Positions 19,012-28,003 of a DNA stretch of 64,000 nt are shown piece by piece. The stretch is from Pseudomonas cannabina. Lineage in GTDB: Bacteria > Pseudomonadota > Gammaproteobacteria > Pseudomonadales > Pseudomonadaceae. The stretch lies in NCBI RefSeq assembly GCF_900100365.1, contig NZ_FNKU01000001.1, positions 992,001 through 1,056,000 of the forward strand, read 5' to 3'. The position numbers and the translations under genes were made by a program. The notes under the pieces are model-generated. The model saw only the letters and a program-made list of their open reading frames with translations, ran no database searches and had not been told where the DNA came from. Each line of letters starts with the position of its first letter. Positions within the stretch are counted from its first letter, which is position 1.

Positions 19012-19937
19012 TGCGCTGCCTCGCCGGTGAATGGGTGTTCAGTGTGCCAGTGCCGGGCAATGTCGACCCGGCGAGTGAACCACACCTGTTCATGGCTTTT
19101 GGCGTACTCAATGAAACGTTTGAGCGCGGCAAGGCGGGCAGGGCGACCAATCAGGCGGCAATGCAGGCCAATCGAAAGCATCTTCGGCGCGTCTTCGCCT
19201 TCGGCATACAGCACGTCGAAAGCGTCTTTCAGGTACTGGAAAAACTGCTCGCCGTTGTTGAAGCCCTGCACCTGGGTAAAGCGCATGTCGTTGGTGTCCA
19301 GCGTGTACGGGATCACCAGATGCGGCTTGCCGGTCGGGTTGTTCGGTTCCCAGTACGGCAGGTCGTCGTCGTAAGTGTCGCAATCATAGAGAAAGCCGCC
19401 TTCCTCCATGACCAGCCGGCGCGTGTTAGGTCCGGTGCGCCCGGTGTACCAGCCCAGCGGGCGTTCGCCACTGATTTCGGTGAGAATCTGAATCGCGCGG
19501 CGCATGTGCTCGCGCTCTTCGGCTTCGTCCATGTTCTGGTAATCGATCCAGCGGTAGCCGTGGCTGCAGATTTCGTGTCCGTCGGCGACCATGGCGCGGA
19601 TCACGTCCGGATGACGTTGCGCAGCCATGGCGACGGCGAAGATGGTCAGCGGAATGTCGAACTGTTTGAACAGCTTGAGAATGCGCCACACACCGGCACG
19701 GCTGCCGTACTCGTACAGCGACTCCATGCTCATGTTGCGCTGGCCTTGCAGTGGCTGCGCGGCGACCATCTCGGAGAGAAAGGCTTCAGATTCCTTATCG
19801 CCGTGCAGAATATTGCGCTCGCCGCCTTCCTCGTAATTGAGCACGAACGACAAGGCAATGCGCGCATTGCCCGGCCAGCGTGGATGAGGCGGGTGGCTGC
19901 CGTAACCGATCAGGTCGCGTGGGTAGTCAGCACTCAC
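19008..19937 (-). CDS. puuE: Allantoinase, polysaccharide-deacetylase-like (PuuE)
   Basis: The 309-residue protein belongs to the metal-independent PuuE allantoinases with a NodB-like barrel and opens the allantoin ring to allantoate. Typical motifs are ALSFVLNYEEGGERN, EICSHGYRWIDYQ and GWYTGRTGPNTRR. The GTG at 19937 is chosen: AAGGA lies eight bases upstream and the N-terminus SADYPRDLIGYG matches relatives. It is first in the puuE–uraD–alc operon and is divergent from hiuH. Confidence 0.93.
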   Translation of the reverse strand: MSADYPRDLIGYGSHPPHPRWPGNARIALSFVLNYEEGGERNILHGDKESEAFLSEMVAAQPLQGQRNMSMESLYEYGSRAGVWRILKLFKQFDIPLTIFAVAMAAQRHPDVIRAMVADGHEICSHGYRWIDYQNMDEAEEREHMRRAIQILTEISGERPLGWYTGRTGPNTRRLVMEEGGFLYDCDTYDDDLPYWEPNNPTGKPHLVIPYTLDTNDMRFTQVQGFNNGEQFFQYLKDAFDVLYAEGEDAPKMLSIGLHCRLIGRPARLAALKRFIEYAKSHEQVWFTRRVDIARHWHTEHPFTGEAAQ

Positions 19938-20005
19938 TGCAAGCTTCCTTATGTGCGTGATATCAGGTGCATTGCGAGAAGCAGGCAAGGCACTGCAAAG
20001 TAAAG

Positions 20006-20017
20006 ATTGTATACAAT
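20006..20017. promoter_or_regulatory. Palindrome ATTGTATACAAT, candidate GntR operator
   Basis: A perfect 12-bp palindrome lies about 70 bp upstream of the puuE GTG, in the puuE–hiuH divergent region. FCD-type GntR regulators bind TTGTATACAA-like palindromes, and a GntR gene is next to hiuH. Binding is inferred. Confidence 0.55.
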
Positions 20018-20306
20018 TTGATTTGCGGGTTGTAACCCTGAACTTTTCTTCATCGAATGCGATTGTTGCTCATGAGTGAAGCAAGAAACCTGCCTGACTG
20101 GTCAGTTAAAGCAAAAAAACCTGATGCTTTTCCTTGGCTTCAATGAAATCGACGATTTGGCGCTGCGCCGCGCGTAACTGGATAGCCCGCGATGATTTTA
20201 TTGTGTACAGGTTTTTGCAAAGGTGTCTTAATCGGTCGCGATGGCGCACTGCCGGGCACCTGATTGGTGCGCTGATGTGATCACTCGGATACAAAGGGGC
20301 GAAGTT
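20018..20306. other. Rest of puuE–hiuH divergent intergenic region
   Basis: This 290-bp stretch holds no supported gene. A second dyad, CTGACTGGTCAG, lies near 20093-20104. AGGGG at 20294-20298 is the ribosome-binding site of hiuH. Promoters for both divergent genes should be here. Confidence 0.5.
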
Positions 20307-20660
20307 TTGGGAAAATTGACTACACACGTGCTGGACTCGGCTCGCGGCTGCCCCGGCGCTTCTATTCGCGTTGACTTGTATCGGGTGCAGGATCAGCAAT
20401 TGCTGCACATTCTCAGCGCAGTCACCAACAGCGATGGGCGCTGTGATGCGCCTCTGCTGCAAGGCGACGACTATCAGTCTGGCGTGTATCAGCTGCACTT
20501 TCAGGCAGGCGATTATTACCGTGCACGAGGCGTGGCGTTGAACGAGCCGGCGTTTCTCGATGAAGTGGTGCTGCGCTTCGGTATTGATGCAGGTCAGGAA
20601 CACTTTCATGTGCCGCTGTTAATCTCGCCGTACAGCTACTCGACGTACAGAGGCAGCTGA
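20307..20660 (+). CDS. hiuH: 5-hydroxyisourate hydrolase (transthyretin-like)
   Basis: The 117-residue protein hydrolyses 5-hydroxyisourate to OHCU. It has the family N-terminus GKLTTHVLDSARG with catalytic His7, the internal GRCDAPLL with the active-site arginine, and the C-terminal signature YRGS. The start is TTG at 20307 with AGGGG eight bases upstream; this gives the normal family N-terminus, while longer in-frame starts add unrelated residues. It is followed by a good terminator. Confidence 0.92.
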   Translation: MGKLTTHVLDSARGCPGASIRVDLYRVQDQQLLHILSAVTNSDGRCDAPLLQGDDYQSGVYQLHFQAGDYYRARGVALNEPAFLDEVVLRFGIDAGQEHFHVPLLISPYSYSTYRGS

Positions 20661-20667
20661 TTCTCTT

Positions 20668-20694
20668 GCCCGCCCCACACTGCGGGCTTTTTTT
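20668..20694 (+). terminator. Rho-independent terminator after hiuH
   Basis: GCCCGC (20668-20673), an 8-base loop, and GCGGGC (20682-20687) are followed by a run of seven T. Confidence 0.9.
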
Positions 20695-20784
20695 CGCGTG
20701 CGTTTCGTCCAGACCTGCTTCCTGTTGCACCCCGTGTACAATGCGTCAGCCCCAAGGCCGCCCTCTATCCGCGCACGAGTATTC

Positions 20785-21534
20785 ATGAACGATCAGTCCC
20801 TGCCTCTCAAGAAACAGCCGCGCAGCCTCGACAGCGTCCGCAGCGTGACCCAGGACGATATCGTTTACGAGCATATTTTCGATGCGATTCTGGAGCAGCG
20901 TCTGGCACCGGGCACCAAATTGAGTGAAGAGGCGCTGGGTGAGATTTTCGGGGTCAGCCGCACCATTATTCGCCGCGCGCTGTCGCGGCTGGGTCACGAA
21001 GGGGTCGTGCTGTTACGCCCCAATCGCGGTGCAGTGGTCGCCAGCCCCAGTGTCGAAGAGGCGCGCCAGGTGTTCTTCGCCCGGCGTATGGTCGAGCGGG
21101 CCATCACCGAACTGGCCGTCGAACACGCCAGCGCCGAACAACTGGCCGAGCTGCGGCAGATGGTCAGCGACGAGCGCGACAGCTTCGCCCGAGGGGACCG
21201 GGGTGCGGGCATTCGTCTGTCCGGGGAGTTTCATCTGCAACTGGCGGTGGCTGCAAAAAATGCACCGCTGATCAGCTTCCAGCGTAGCCTGGTGTCGCAG
21301 ACTTCACTGATTATTGCCCAGTACGAAACCGGCAATCGCACGCACTGTTCCTACGATGAGCACAGCCAGCTGATCGACGCCATCGAAGCTCGCGATGCGC
21401 CGCTGGCCGTCGAGCTGATGATGCACCATATGGACCACATCGACAGCAAACTCAACCTCGACGAAGACAGCGCCTCGGCTGATTTGCATGCCGTGTTCTC
21501 GCACGTGCCGGGCAAGAAAAAGCCGGCGCGTTGA
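20785..21534 (+). CDS. GntR-family (FCD) transcriptional regulator of purine catabolism
   Basis: The 249-residue protein has an N-terminal GntR winged helix (about 25-95; IVYEHIFDAILEQRLAPGTK, LGEIFGVSRTIIRRALSRLG). The C-terminal helical FCD ligand domain covers about 105-225 and has metal-binding-type histidines (EFHLQLA, YDEHSQLIDAI, MHHMDHI). Its location between hiuH and the guanine deaminase gene suggests control of the uric-acid genes. The ATG at 20785 gives the usual N-terminus; a frame extension upstream is less likely because it runs into the terminator. Confidence 0.87.
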   Translation: MNDQSLPLKKQPRSLDSVRSVTQDDIVYEHIFDAILEQRLAPGTKLSEEALGEIFGVSRTIIRRALSRLGHEGVVLLRPNRGAVVASPSVEEARQVFFARRMVERAITELAVEHASAEQLAELRQMVSDERDSFARGDRGAGIRLSGEFHLQLAVAAKNAPLISFQRSLVSQTSLIIAQYETGNRTHCSYDEHSQLIDAIEARDAPLAVELMMHHMDHIDSKLNLDEDSASADLHAVFSHVPGKKKPAR

Positions 21535-21584
21535 GGCGGCTCATCCATCCAGCTATCGTGCCGAGATTCTGTGTCAGTATGCCA

Positions 21585-21710
21585 CCTCAACTATCGTGCG
21601 ACGCTCCGCGTCGTCATGCCGTTCCGGACGCTCTGCGTCCTTTTTGCGACGCAGAGCGTCACGACCTGCATTCCCCACGCGTAGGGATCGATAAGTCACT
21701 ATCGTCCACT
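21585..21710. repeat. P. syringae-type hairpin repeat
   Basis: It starts TCAACTATCGTGCGACGC and contains GACGCTCTGCGTC (21628-21640) with its exact complement (21648-21660). It lies between convergent gntR and guanine deaminase genes and is a close relative of the 3772, 14090 and 44985 copies. Confidence 0.85.
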
Positions 21711-21730
21711 GGCGCGCGCGAGACGAGGGT

Positions 21731-23044
21731 TCAGCCCCGCTCATGCACCAGCCGCCCCCCCGACCAAGTCTGTTTCACCGTCCGGTCGTCGCCAATCGTC
21801 ATCAGCACAAACAGTATCTCTTCAATGCCCTTCGCCTGTTTCAGTCGATACGACAGCAACGGTGTGGCGTCGTAATCAAGCACAAGAAAATCGGCCTCGT
21901 TGCCGGGTTTGAGGCTGCCGACCTTGTCTTCCAGGCGCAACGCCCGCGCGCCACCCAAGGTAGCCAGATACAGCGATTTGAACGGGTTCAGGCGTGCGCC
22001 CTGCATCTGCATGACTTTGTAGGCTTCGTTCAGCGTCTGCAGAATCGAAAAGCTGGTGCCGCCGCCCACATCGGTGCCCAGGCCGACGTTGATCTTGTGC
22101 TTCTCGGCCATCGGCAGGTTGAACAGGCCGCTGCCCAGAAACAGATTGGAGGTCGGGCAGAAGGCGATGGTCGAGCCGGTTTGCGCCAGCCGCGCGCATT
22201 GTTCGTCGCACAAGTGCACGCCATGGGCGAACACCGAGCGCTCGCTCAACAGGTTGAAGTGGTCGTAGACGTCCAGATAGTGCTTGCGTTCGGGGAACAG
22301 CGCCTTGACCCACTCGATTTCCTGAAGGTTTTCGCTGATGTGGGTTTGCATGTACAAACCAGGGTATTCAGTCAACAACTGGCCCGCCAGGCCTAGCTGT
22401 TCCGGGCTGCTGGTCGGCGCGAAGCGCGGGGTCACGGCGTAGCTCAGGCGACCCTGGCCATGCCAGCGCTCGATCAGCGCCTTGCTGTCGGCATAGCCGG
22501 ATTCGGGTGTGTCGATAAGATAGTCCGGCGCGTTGCGGTCCATCATCACCTTGCCGGCGATCATGCGCAGATCAAGCGCCTGCGCCGCACTGAAAAACGC
22601 CTCCACTGACTCTTTGTGCACGCTGCCGAACACCAGCGCCGTGGTGGTGCCGTTGCGCAGCAATTCCTTGATGAAGATACCCGCCACCTCGGCAGAATGC
22701 TCGGGGTCGGCGAACTGGCTTTCGCAGGGGAAGGTGTAAGTGTTCAGCCAGTCCAGCAATTGCTCGCCATACGCGCCGATCATGCCGGTTTGCGGCAGGT
22801 GAATGTGCGTGTCGATGAAGCCCGGCGTGATCAGCGCGTCCTGATACTCGATCAGCTCCACGTCACTGCCCAGGCTGCCCAGCAGGTCGGCGGCATGGCC
22901 CAGCGCAACGATCTTGCCATCCTCGACAAGCAGAAGGCCGTCGGCGAAATATTCATAAGACGCTTCAATTGCCACTTCAGCCGGGTCGGCAATGCTGTGA
23001 ACGATGGCGGCGCGGTAGGCCTTACGGTTGGAAACTGAACTCAT
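21731..23044 (-). CDS. guaD: Guanine deaminase
   Basis: The 437-residue amidohydrolase converts guanine to xanthine and ammonia. It has the metal motif FIDTHIHLPQ near residue 75, YMQTHISEN for the barrel histidine, ERSVFAHGVHL, FCPTSNLFLGSG and GLGTDVGGGTSFS. The ATG at 23044 is used, with GAGAA upstream. It follows xdhC by 26 bases and would be co-transcribed with xdhABC, feeding its product to xanthine dehydrogenase. Confidence 0.93.
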   Translation of the reverse strand: MSSVSNRKAYRAAIVHSIADPAEVAIEASYEYFADGLLLVEDGKIVALGHAADLLGSLGSDVELIEYQDALITPGFIDTHIHLPQTGMIGAYGEQLLDWLNTYTFPCESQFADPEHSAEVAGIFIKELLRNGTTTALVFGSVHKESVEAFFSAAQALDLRMIAGKVMMDRNAPDYLIDTPESGYADSKALIERWHGQGRLSYAVTPRFAPTSSPEQLGLAGQLLTEYPGLYMQTHISENLQEIEWVKALFPERKHYLDVYDHFNLLSERSVFAHGVHLCDEQCARLAQTGSTIAFCPTSNLFLGSGLFNLPMAEKHKINVGLGTDVGGGTSFSILQTLNEAYKVMQMQGARLNPFKSLYLATLGGARALRLEDKVGSLKPGNEADFLVLDYDATPLLSYRLKQAKGIEEILFVLMTIGDDRTVKQTWSGGRLVHERG

Positions 23045-23070
23045 GGCATTCTCGTTGTGACTGACTGCGG

Positions 23071-23910
23071 CTATTGCGACTGGCTGCGGCGTGAGGCAGG
23101 CAGCAGTCTGGCGATAGGTTTGGCATTGGCGCTCTGTTGGCCAAAGCTGACGTTGTAAGTGGCGATGACCTCGGCGGCGATGGACACCGCGATCTCGACG
23201 GGCAGTTTGCCTTTGACCTCGGCCAGGCCCATCGGGCAACGCATACGTTGCAGCAGGCTGGCGTCGAACCCGCGTTCACGCAAGCGGTGTTCGAACTTGA
23301 CCCGCTTGGTTTTCGAGCCGATCAGCCCGAAATAGCCGAAGTCCCCGCGCTTGAGGATCGCGGCAGTCAGTTCCAGGTCGAGTTGATGGTTGTGCGTCAT
23401 GACGATGCAGTAAGTGCCGACGGGCAACTGCGCAACCTCATCGACCGGTTCGTCATTAAGGATCTTCAACACGCCTTCCGGCATTGTTTCGGGGAATTCG
23501 TGTTCACGGCTGTCGATCCAGCGTACCCGGCAGGGCAGGCTGGCCAACAGTGGCACCAGCGCGCGGCCGACATGGCCGGCACCGAATACCGCGATGTGCG
23601 CAACAGGCTCGCCCATCGGCTCGAACAGCAGCACGTTGACGCCGCCACAACACTGACCAAGGCTTGCGCCCAGACTGAAGCGTTCCAGCCGCGTCTGCCG
23701 GGTGCCGCTGGCGAGCATCTCGCGGGCGATTTCCATGGCTTTGTATTCCAGATGGCCACCGCCGATGGTGTCGTAGATGCGTTCGGCGCAGACGACCATT
23801 TTCGAGCCGGCGTTGCGCGGTGTAGAGCCCAGCTCTTCGATGATCGTCACCAGAATGCCGGGTTCACTGCGGGCCTGAAGCTCGGCCAGAGCGCTGATCC
23901 AGTTATTCAT
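23071..23910 (-). CDS. xdhC: Xanthine dehydrogenase accessory protein XdhC
   Basis: The 279-residue factor binds molybdenum cofactor and passes its sulfurated form to xanthine dehydrogenase. It has an N-terminal XdhC domain (LGSTPRNAGSKMVV, GQCCGGVNVLLFE) and a Rossmann-type domain (HIAVFGAGHVGRALV, IGSKTKRVKFEHRL). The start overlaps the xdhB stop by 8 bases (ATGAATAA). Intact here although xdhB upstream is interrupted. Confidence 0.92.
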   Translation of the reverse strand: MNNWISALAELQARSEPGILVTIIEELGSTPRNAGSKMVVCAERIYDTIGGGHLEYKAMEIAREMLASGTRQTRLERFSLGASLGQCCGGVNVLLFEPMGEPVAHIAVFGAGHVGRALVPLLASLPCRVRWIDSREHEFPETMPEGVLKILNDEPVDEVAQLPVGTYCIVMTHNHQLDLELTAAILKRGDFGYFGLIGSKTKRVKFEHRLRERGFDASLLQRMRCPMGLAEVKGKLPVEIAVSIAAEVIATYNVSFGQQSANAKPIARLLPASRRSQSQ

Positions 23911-26281
23911 AGGGGTGAGCCTTTGCCGTGTGCAACTGACGCATCTGTTCACAGCCCCACAACACCTTTTCCGGCGTCGCCGGAGCGTCGATGTTCGGCT
24001 GATGACGATAATCACCGAGGCTCGCCACGGCGTCCTTGATCGCGCACCACGCCGCGATGCCGAGCATGAACGGCGGCTCGCCCACGGCCTTGGAATGGAA
24101 CACCGTGTCTTCCGGGTTCTTGCGGTTTTCCACCAGCTTGACGCGCAAGTCCAGCGGCATGTCAGCCACCGCCGGGATCTTGTACGACGCCGGACCGCTG
24201 GTCATCAGCTTGCCTTTGTCGTTCCACACCAGCTCTTCGGTGGTCAGCCAGCCCGCGCCCTGAATGTAGCCGCCTTCGACCTGGCCGATGTCGATCGCCG
24301 GGTTCAGCGACGCGCCGACATCGTGCAGGATGTCGGTGCGCAAGGTCTTGTATTCACCGGTCAGGGTATCGACGATCACCTCGACGCAGGCTGCACCGAA
24401 CGCGTAGTAGTAGAACGGTCTACCGCGCGCCTGGCTGCGGTCATAGAAAATCTTCGGCGTCTTGTAGTAGCCGGTGCTGGACAGCGACACCTGACCCATC
24501 CACGCCTGTTGAGCCAGCTCGGCAAAGGGCAAAACAATCTCACCGATCCGCACATGACCGTTGCGAAATTCAACCTCGGTTTCTGCCACTGCGTAATGCC
24601 GCGCGGCAAAATCAACCAGACGCCGCTTGAGGATTTCCGCGGCATTCTGCGCTGCCTTGCCATTCAGGTCAGTGCCGCTGGACGCCGCCGTCGGCGAAGT
24701 ATTCGGCACTTTGTCAGTGTTGGTGGCGGTGATCTGGATACGCTCGATATCAACTTGAAACACTTCTGCCACGACCTGCGCGACCTTGGTGTTCAAACCC
24801 TGGCCCATCTCGGTGCCGCCATGGTTCAGATGGATGCTGCCGTCGGTGTAGATGTGAATCAGCGCGCCGGCCTGATTGAGAAAGCTGGCGGTGAACGAAA
24901 TGCCGAACTTGACCGGCGTCAGTGCCAGGCCTTTTTTCAGGATCGGACTGCTGGCATTGAAGGCCCGAATGGCTTCGCGGCGCTCGGCGTACTGGCTGCT
25001 CTGCTCCAGGTCTGCGGTCATTTCTTCCAGCAGATTGTGCTCGACCGTCTGGTAGTAATGCGTGACGTTGCGCTCGGTCTTGCCGTAGTAGTTGGCCTTG
25101 CGCACCGCAAGCGGGTCCTTGCCGAGAAAACGGGCGATACAGTCCATGACTTCTTCGATGGCAACCATGCCTTGCGGCCCGCCAAAGCCGCGATAGGCGG
25201 TGTTGGACGCCGTGTGAGTCTTGCAGCGATGGCCATTGATCGTCGCTTCGCCCAGGTAATAGGCGTTGTCGGCATGGAACATCGCACGGTCGACAATCGA
25301 GGCCGACAGGTCTGGCGAATAGCCGCAGTTGGCGGCTAGATCCAGTTCGATGCCTTGCAACCGCCCATCGTCATCAAAGCCCACGTCGTACTCGATATAG
25401 AACGGGTGGCGTTTGCCGGTCATCTGCATGTCTTCGAAGCGTTGCAGGCGCATTTTGGTCGGCTGACCGGTCAGGCGCGCAATCACTGCGCACAGGCAGG
25501 CCGGGCTGGCCGCTTGGGTTTCCTTGCCACCGAAACCACCGCCCATGCGCCGCATATCGACCACGATGCGGTTCATCGGTACGTTCAGCACCTCGGCCAC
25601 CAGCTTCTGGATTTCCGTGGGGTTCTGGGTCGAGCAATAGACAATCATGCCGCCGTCCTCAGTCGGCATGACCGAGGAGATCTGGGTTTCCATGTAGAAA
25701 TGTTCCTGGCCGCCAATGTGCAGGTTGCCCTGCAAACGGTGGGTCGCACCTTGCAGAGCCGTCGCCGAATCGCCGCGCTTGTGGGTGTGGCTGTCGAGCA
25801 CGAAATGCTTCTGACGCAGGGCCTGAACCACGTCCAGCACTGGCTCCAGGTCTTCGTATTCGATGATTGCCGCCATTGCCGCCTAGCGCGCAACGTCCAG
25901 ATCCCGCGCGGCCACGGCAAGCACCGGCTGGCCGACGAATTCCACTTTGTCGATGGCCAGCAGCGGATCGCCCGGTAACAGCGGTCCGATGTCTTTCAGG
26001 CCGGGGATATCCTCGTGGGTGATCGCGATGCTTACGCCGGCGAAGGCGAAGCAGGGCGAGGTGTCGATGCTGATGATCCGTGCATGGGCGCGGTCCGACA
26101 GTCGTGCGTACACATGCAACTGATTGGGAAATTCCAGGCGGTCGTCGATATACACCGCTTCGCCGGAGACGTGCTTGTCGGCGCTGTCGTGCTTGACGCT
26201 GCGTCCCACGCCAGTGCTCAAACCCTGTTGAAACACAGCCAGCATGTCGGCCTGGGTCAGTGGGATTTTGTGCTCAGACAT
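23903..26281 (-). pseudogene. xdhB: Xanthine dehydrogenase large subunit, interrupted by an in-frame amber codon
   Basis: The reading frame encodes a 792-codon molybdopterin-binding subunit that oxidises hypoxanthine and xanthine to urate with XdhA. An in-frame TAG at 25885-25883 ends the N-terminal 132-residue part (...RDLDVAR), and the frame continues unchanged with AAMAAIIEYEDLEPVLD. The N-part is the alpha/beta hammerhead domain. The C-part (657 residues from ATG at 25876) holds the molybdenum domains (GGFGGKETQ, YRGFGGPQG, GTEMGQGLNTK, TGYYKTPK). A start ATG lies three codons after the stop with AGGCGG before it, so the gene may be split and still translated as two chains, or simply be dead or carry a sequencing error. 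Everything else in the frame is intact. The start overlaps the xdhA stop by 8 bases. Confidence 0.85.
25874..25889 (-). other. Amber stop and reinitiation site inside xdhB
   Basis: Reading leftward the bases are GCG CGC TAG GCG GCA ATG. The TAG occupies 25885-25883 and the ATG 25876-25874. AGGCGG, five bases or fewer before the ATG, resembles a weak ribosome-binding site. Family alignment suggests the TAG replaces a Lys, Arg or Gln codon by a single base change. Confidence 0.9.
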
Positions 26282-27728
26282 AGTCGGTCACCCGCGTTGC
26301 AACGGCTGGCTGCTGCACTTCGATGAAGTATTTGCGCAGCAGGTTTTGTGCGCTCAGCAACCGGTATTCCTTGCTGGCGCGGAAGTCCGACAGCGGGGTG
26401 AAATCGTCGCTCAGGGCCGCGCAGGCCTGCTCGACGGTTTCGTTGTTCCACGGTTCGCCGAGCAAGGCCCGCTCGCAGGCCGCCGCACGTTTCGGAATCG
26501 CCGCCATGCCGCCAAACGCGACACGCGCCTCGCGGATCACGCCGTCTTCGATCGTCAGGCAAAACGCCGCACAGACCGCCGAAATGTCGTCGTCCAGGCG
26601 CTTGGAAACTTTGTAGGCGCGAAAAGTCTGCTGAGGGTTGGCGGTCGGCACGATGATCTTTTCGATGAACTCGCTTTCCTGTCGGGCGGTGACCTTGTAA
26701 TCGATGAAGTAATCTTCCAGCGCCAGGGTACGCCGGGTAGCGCCTTTGCGCAGCACGATCTGTGCGCCGAGGGCGATCAGCAGAGGCGGGGATTCGCCAA
26801 TCGGCGAGGCGTTGCCAATGTTGCCGCCCAGCGTGCCCTGATTGCGAATCTGCAACGAAGCGAAGCGCTGCAACAATTCGCCGAAGTCCGGGTATTCAGC
26901 CTTCAGCGCGGCGTAGCAATCGGTCAGCGGTGTGGCGGCACCGATCTCCAGGCGGTCATCGAAGCGCTCGACGCGCTTCATGTCGGCGATATGCCCGACG
27001 TAAATCATGGCGGGCAGCGCTTTGTGGAATTGCGTGACTTCCAGCGCCAGATCGGTGCCGCCGGCCAGCAGCCGGGCGTGAGGGTTGGCCTGATACAGGT
27101 CGGCAAGATCGGCCACGGTCAGCGGAATCAGACAGTGTTTTTCACCGTCGTTGAGTTCGCCGGTCTGCTCCGGCGTGATTGCACGCAGGCGCTCGATGGT
27201 TTGCGCCTGGCGCTGATCGAACTGGTCAGGCACGCGCAGGGCGCAGGACTGTTCGGCAGCGGCCAGAATCGGTCGATAACCGGTGCAGCGGCACAGATTG
27301 CCCGCCAGCGCTTCATGGGCCTGATGCGCGTCGGCGTCGCTGCTGTTCTTTTGCAGGGCGAACAGCGACATCACGAAGCCCGGGGTGCAGAAGCCGCATT
27401 GCGAGCCATGACACTCGACCATGGCTTTCTGCACGCTGTGCAACTGGCCTTGATGTTTGAGGTCTTCAACGCTGATCAATTGCTTGCCGTGCAGCGACGC
27501 CACAAAGGTCAGGCAGGAATTGAGGCTGCGATAACGCAACTGTTGCTGGCCGTGCGCGTCGCTGTGCAGCTCGCCGACGACCACCGTGCACGCGCCACAG
27601 TCACCGCTGGCGCAACCTTCCTTGGTACCGGGCTTATGTGCCTGCTCACGCAGGTAAGTCAGCACGGTCATGTTCGGGTTCAGGGCGCGCTCGGTTTTTA
27701 GCTCTTGGTTCAAAAGGAACTGAATCAC
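26274..27728 (-). CDS. xdhA: Xanthine dehydrogenase small subunit (FeS/FAD)
   Basis: The 484-residue subunit carries two [2Fe-2S] clusters and FAD and moves electrons from the molybdenum site to NAD+. The first cluster motif is GCASGDCGACTVVVG near residues 38-50, with a further Cys in LNSCL. The second is CGFCTPGFVMS with CRCTGYRPI. The FAD domain follows (ARLLAGGTDLALEVT, TLGGNIGNASPIGE). The start is GTG at 27728 with no strong Shine-Dalgarno. It heads the xdhA–xdhB–xdhC–guaD operon and is divergent from a GntR gene. Confidence 0.93.
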   Translation of the reverse strand: MIQFLLNQELKTERALNPNMTVLTYLREQAHKPGTKEGCASGDCGACTVVVGELHSDAHGQQQLRYRSLNSCLTFVASLHGKQLISVEDLKHQGQLHSVQKAMVECHGSQCGFCTPGFVMSLFALQKNSSDADAHQAHEALAGNLCRCTGYRPILAAAEQSCALRVPDQFDQRQAQTIERLRAITPEQTGELNDGEKHCLIPLTVADLADLYQANPHARLLAGGTDLALEVTQFHKALPAMIYVGHIADMKRVERFDDRLEIGAATPLTDCYAALKAEYPDFGELLQRFASLQIRNQGTLGGNIGNASPIGESPPLLIALGAQIVLRKGATRRTLALEDYFIDYKVTARQESEFIEKIIVPTANPQQTFRAYKVSKRLDDDISAVCAAFCLTIEDGVIREARVAFGGMAAIPKRAAACERALLGEPWNNETVEQACAALSDDFTPLSDFRASKEYRLLSAQNLLRKYFIEVQQPAVATRVTDYV

Positions 27729-27802
27729 GGCGCAAAGCCCTCACACTTATTGTCATCAGACATGTCGATGAATCTATCAGCTCTGCTTAGGGGGTCAATT
27801 TG

Positions 27803-27825
27803 TTTCTGACCTGAAAGTCAGGAAA
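27803..27825. promoter_or_regulatory. Near-perfect inverted repeat upstream of xdhA/gntR
   Basis: TTTCTGAC, six bases, GTCAGGAAA forms a near-palindrome in the 275-bp divergent spacer between xdhA and the GntR gene at 28004. It is a candidate operator. The rest of 27729-28003 shows no other feature except AAGGA before the gntR ATG. Confidence 0.4.
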
Positions 27826-28003
27826 ACGGATTTTTCGTCAATCTGCCGATCAAAGGCAGCGTGGTTCTTGCATCGTCCGCCGGGCGATGTTCAAGGTTTT
27901 GCTCATTTCATGCCAGTTTCCGCGTTTATGGCCCTGCGCCACTCATGCCGGTTGCGATACACTTCGCGGCTAGCAGCAAAACTGGTTTTTTTGAAGGATA
28001 GTC

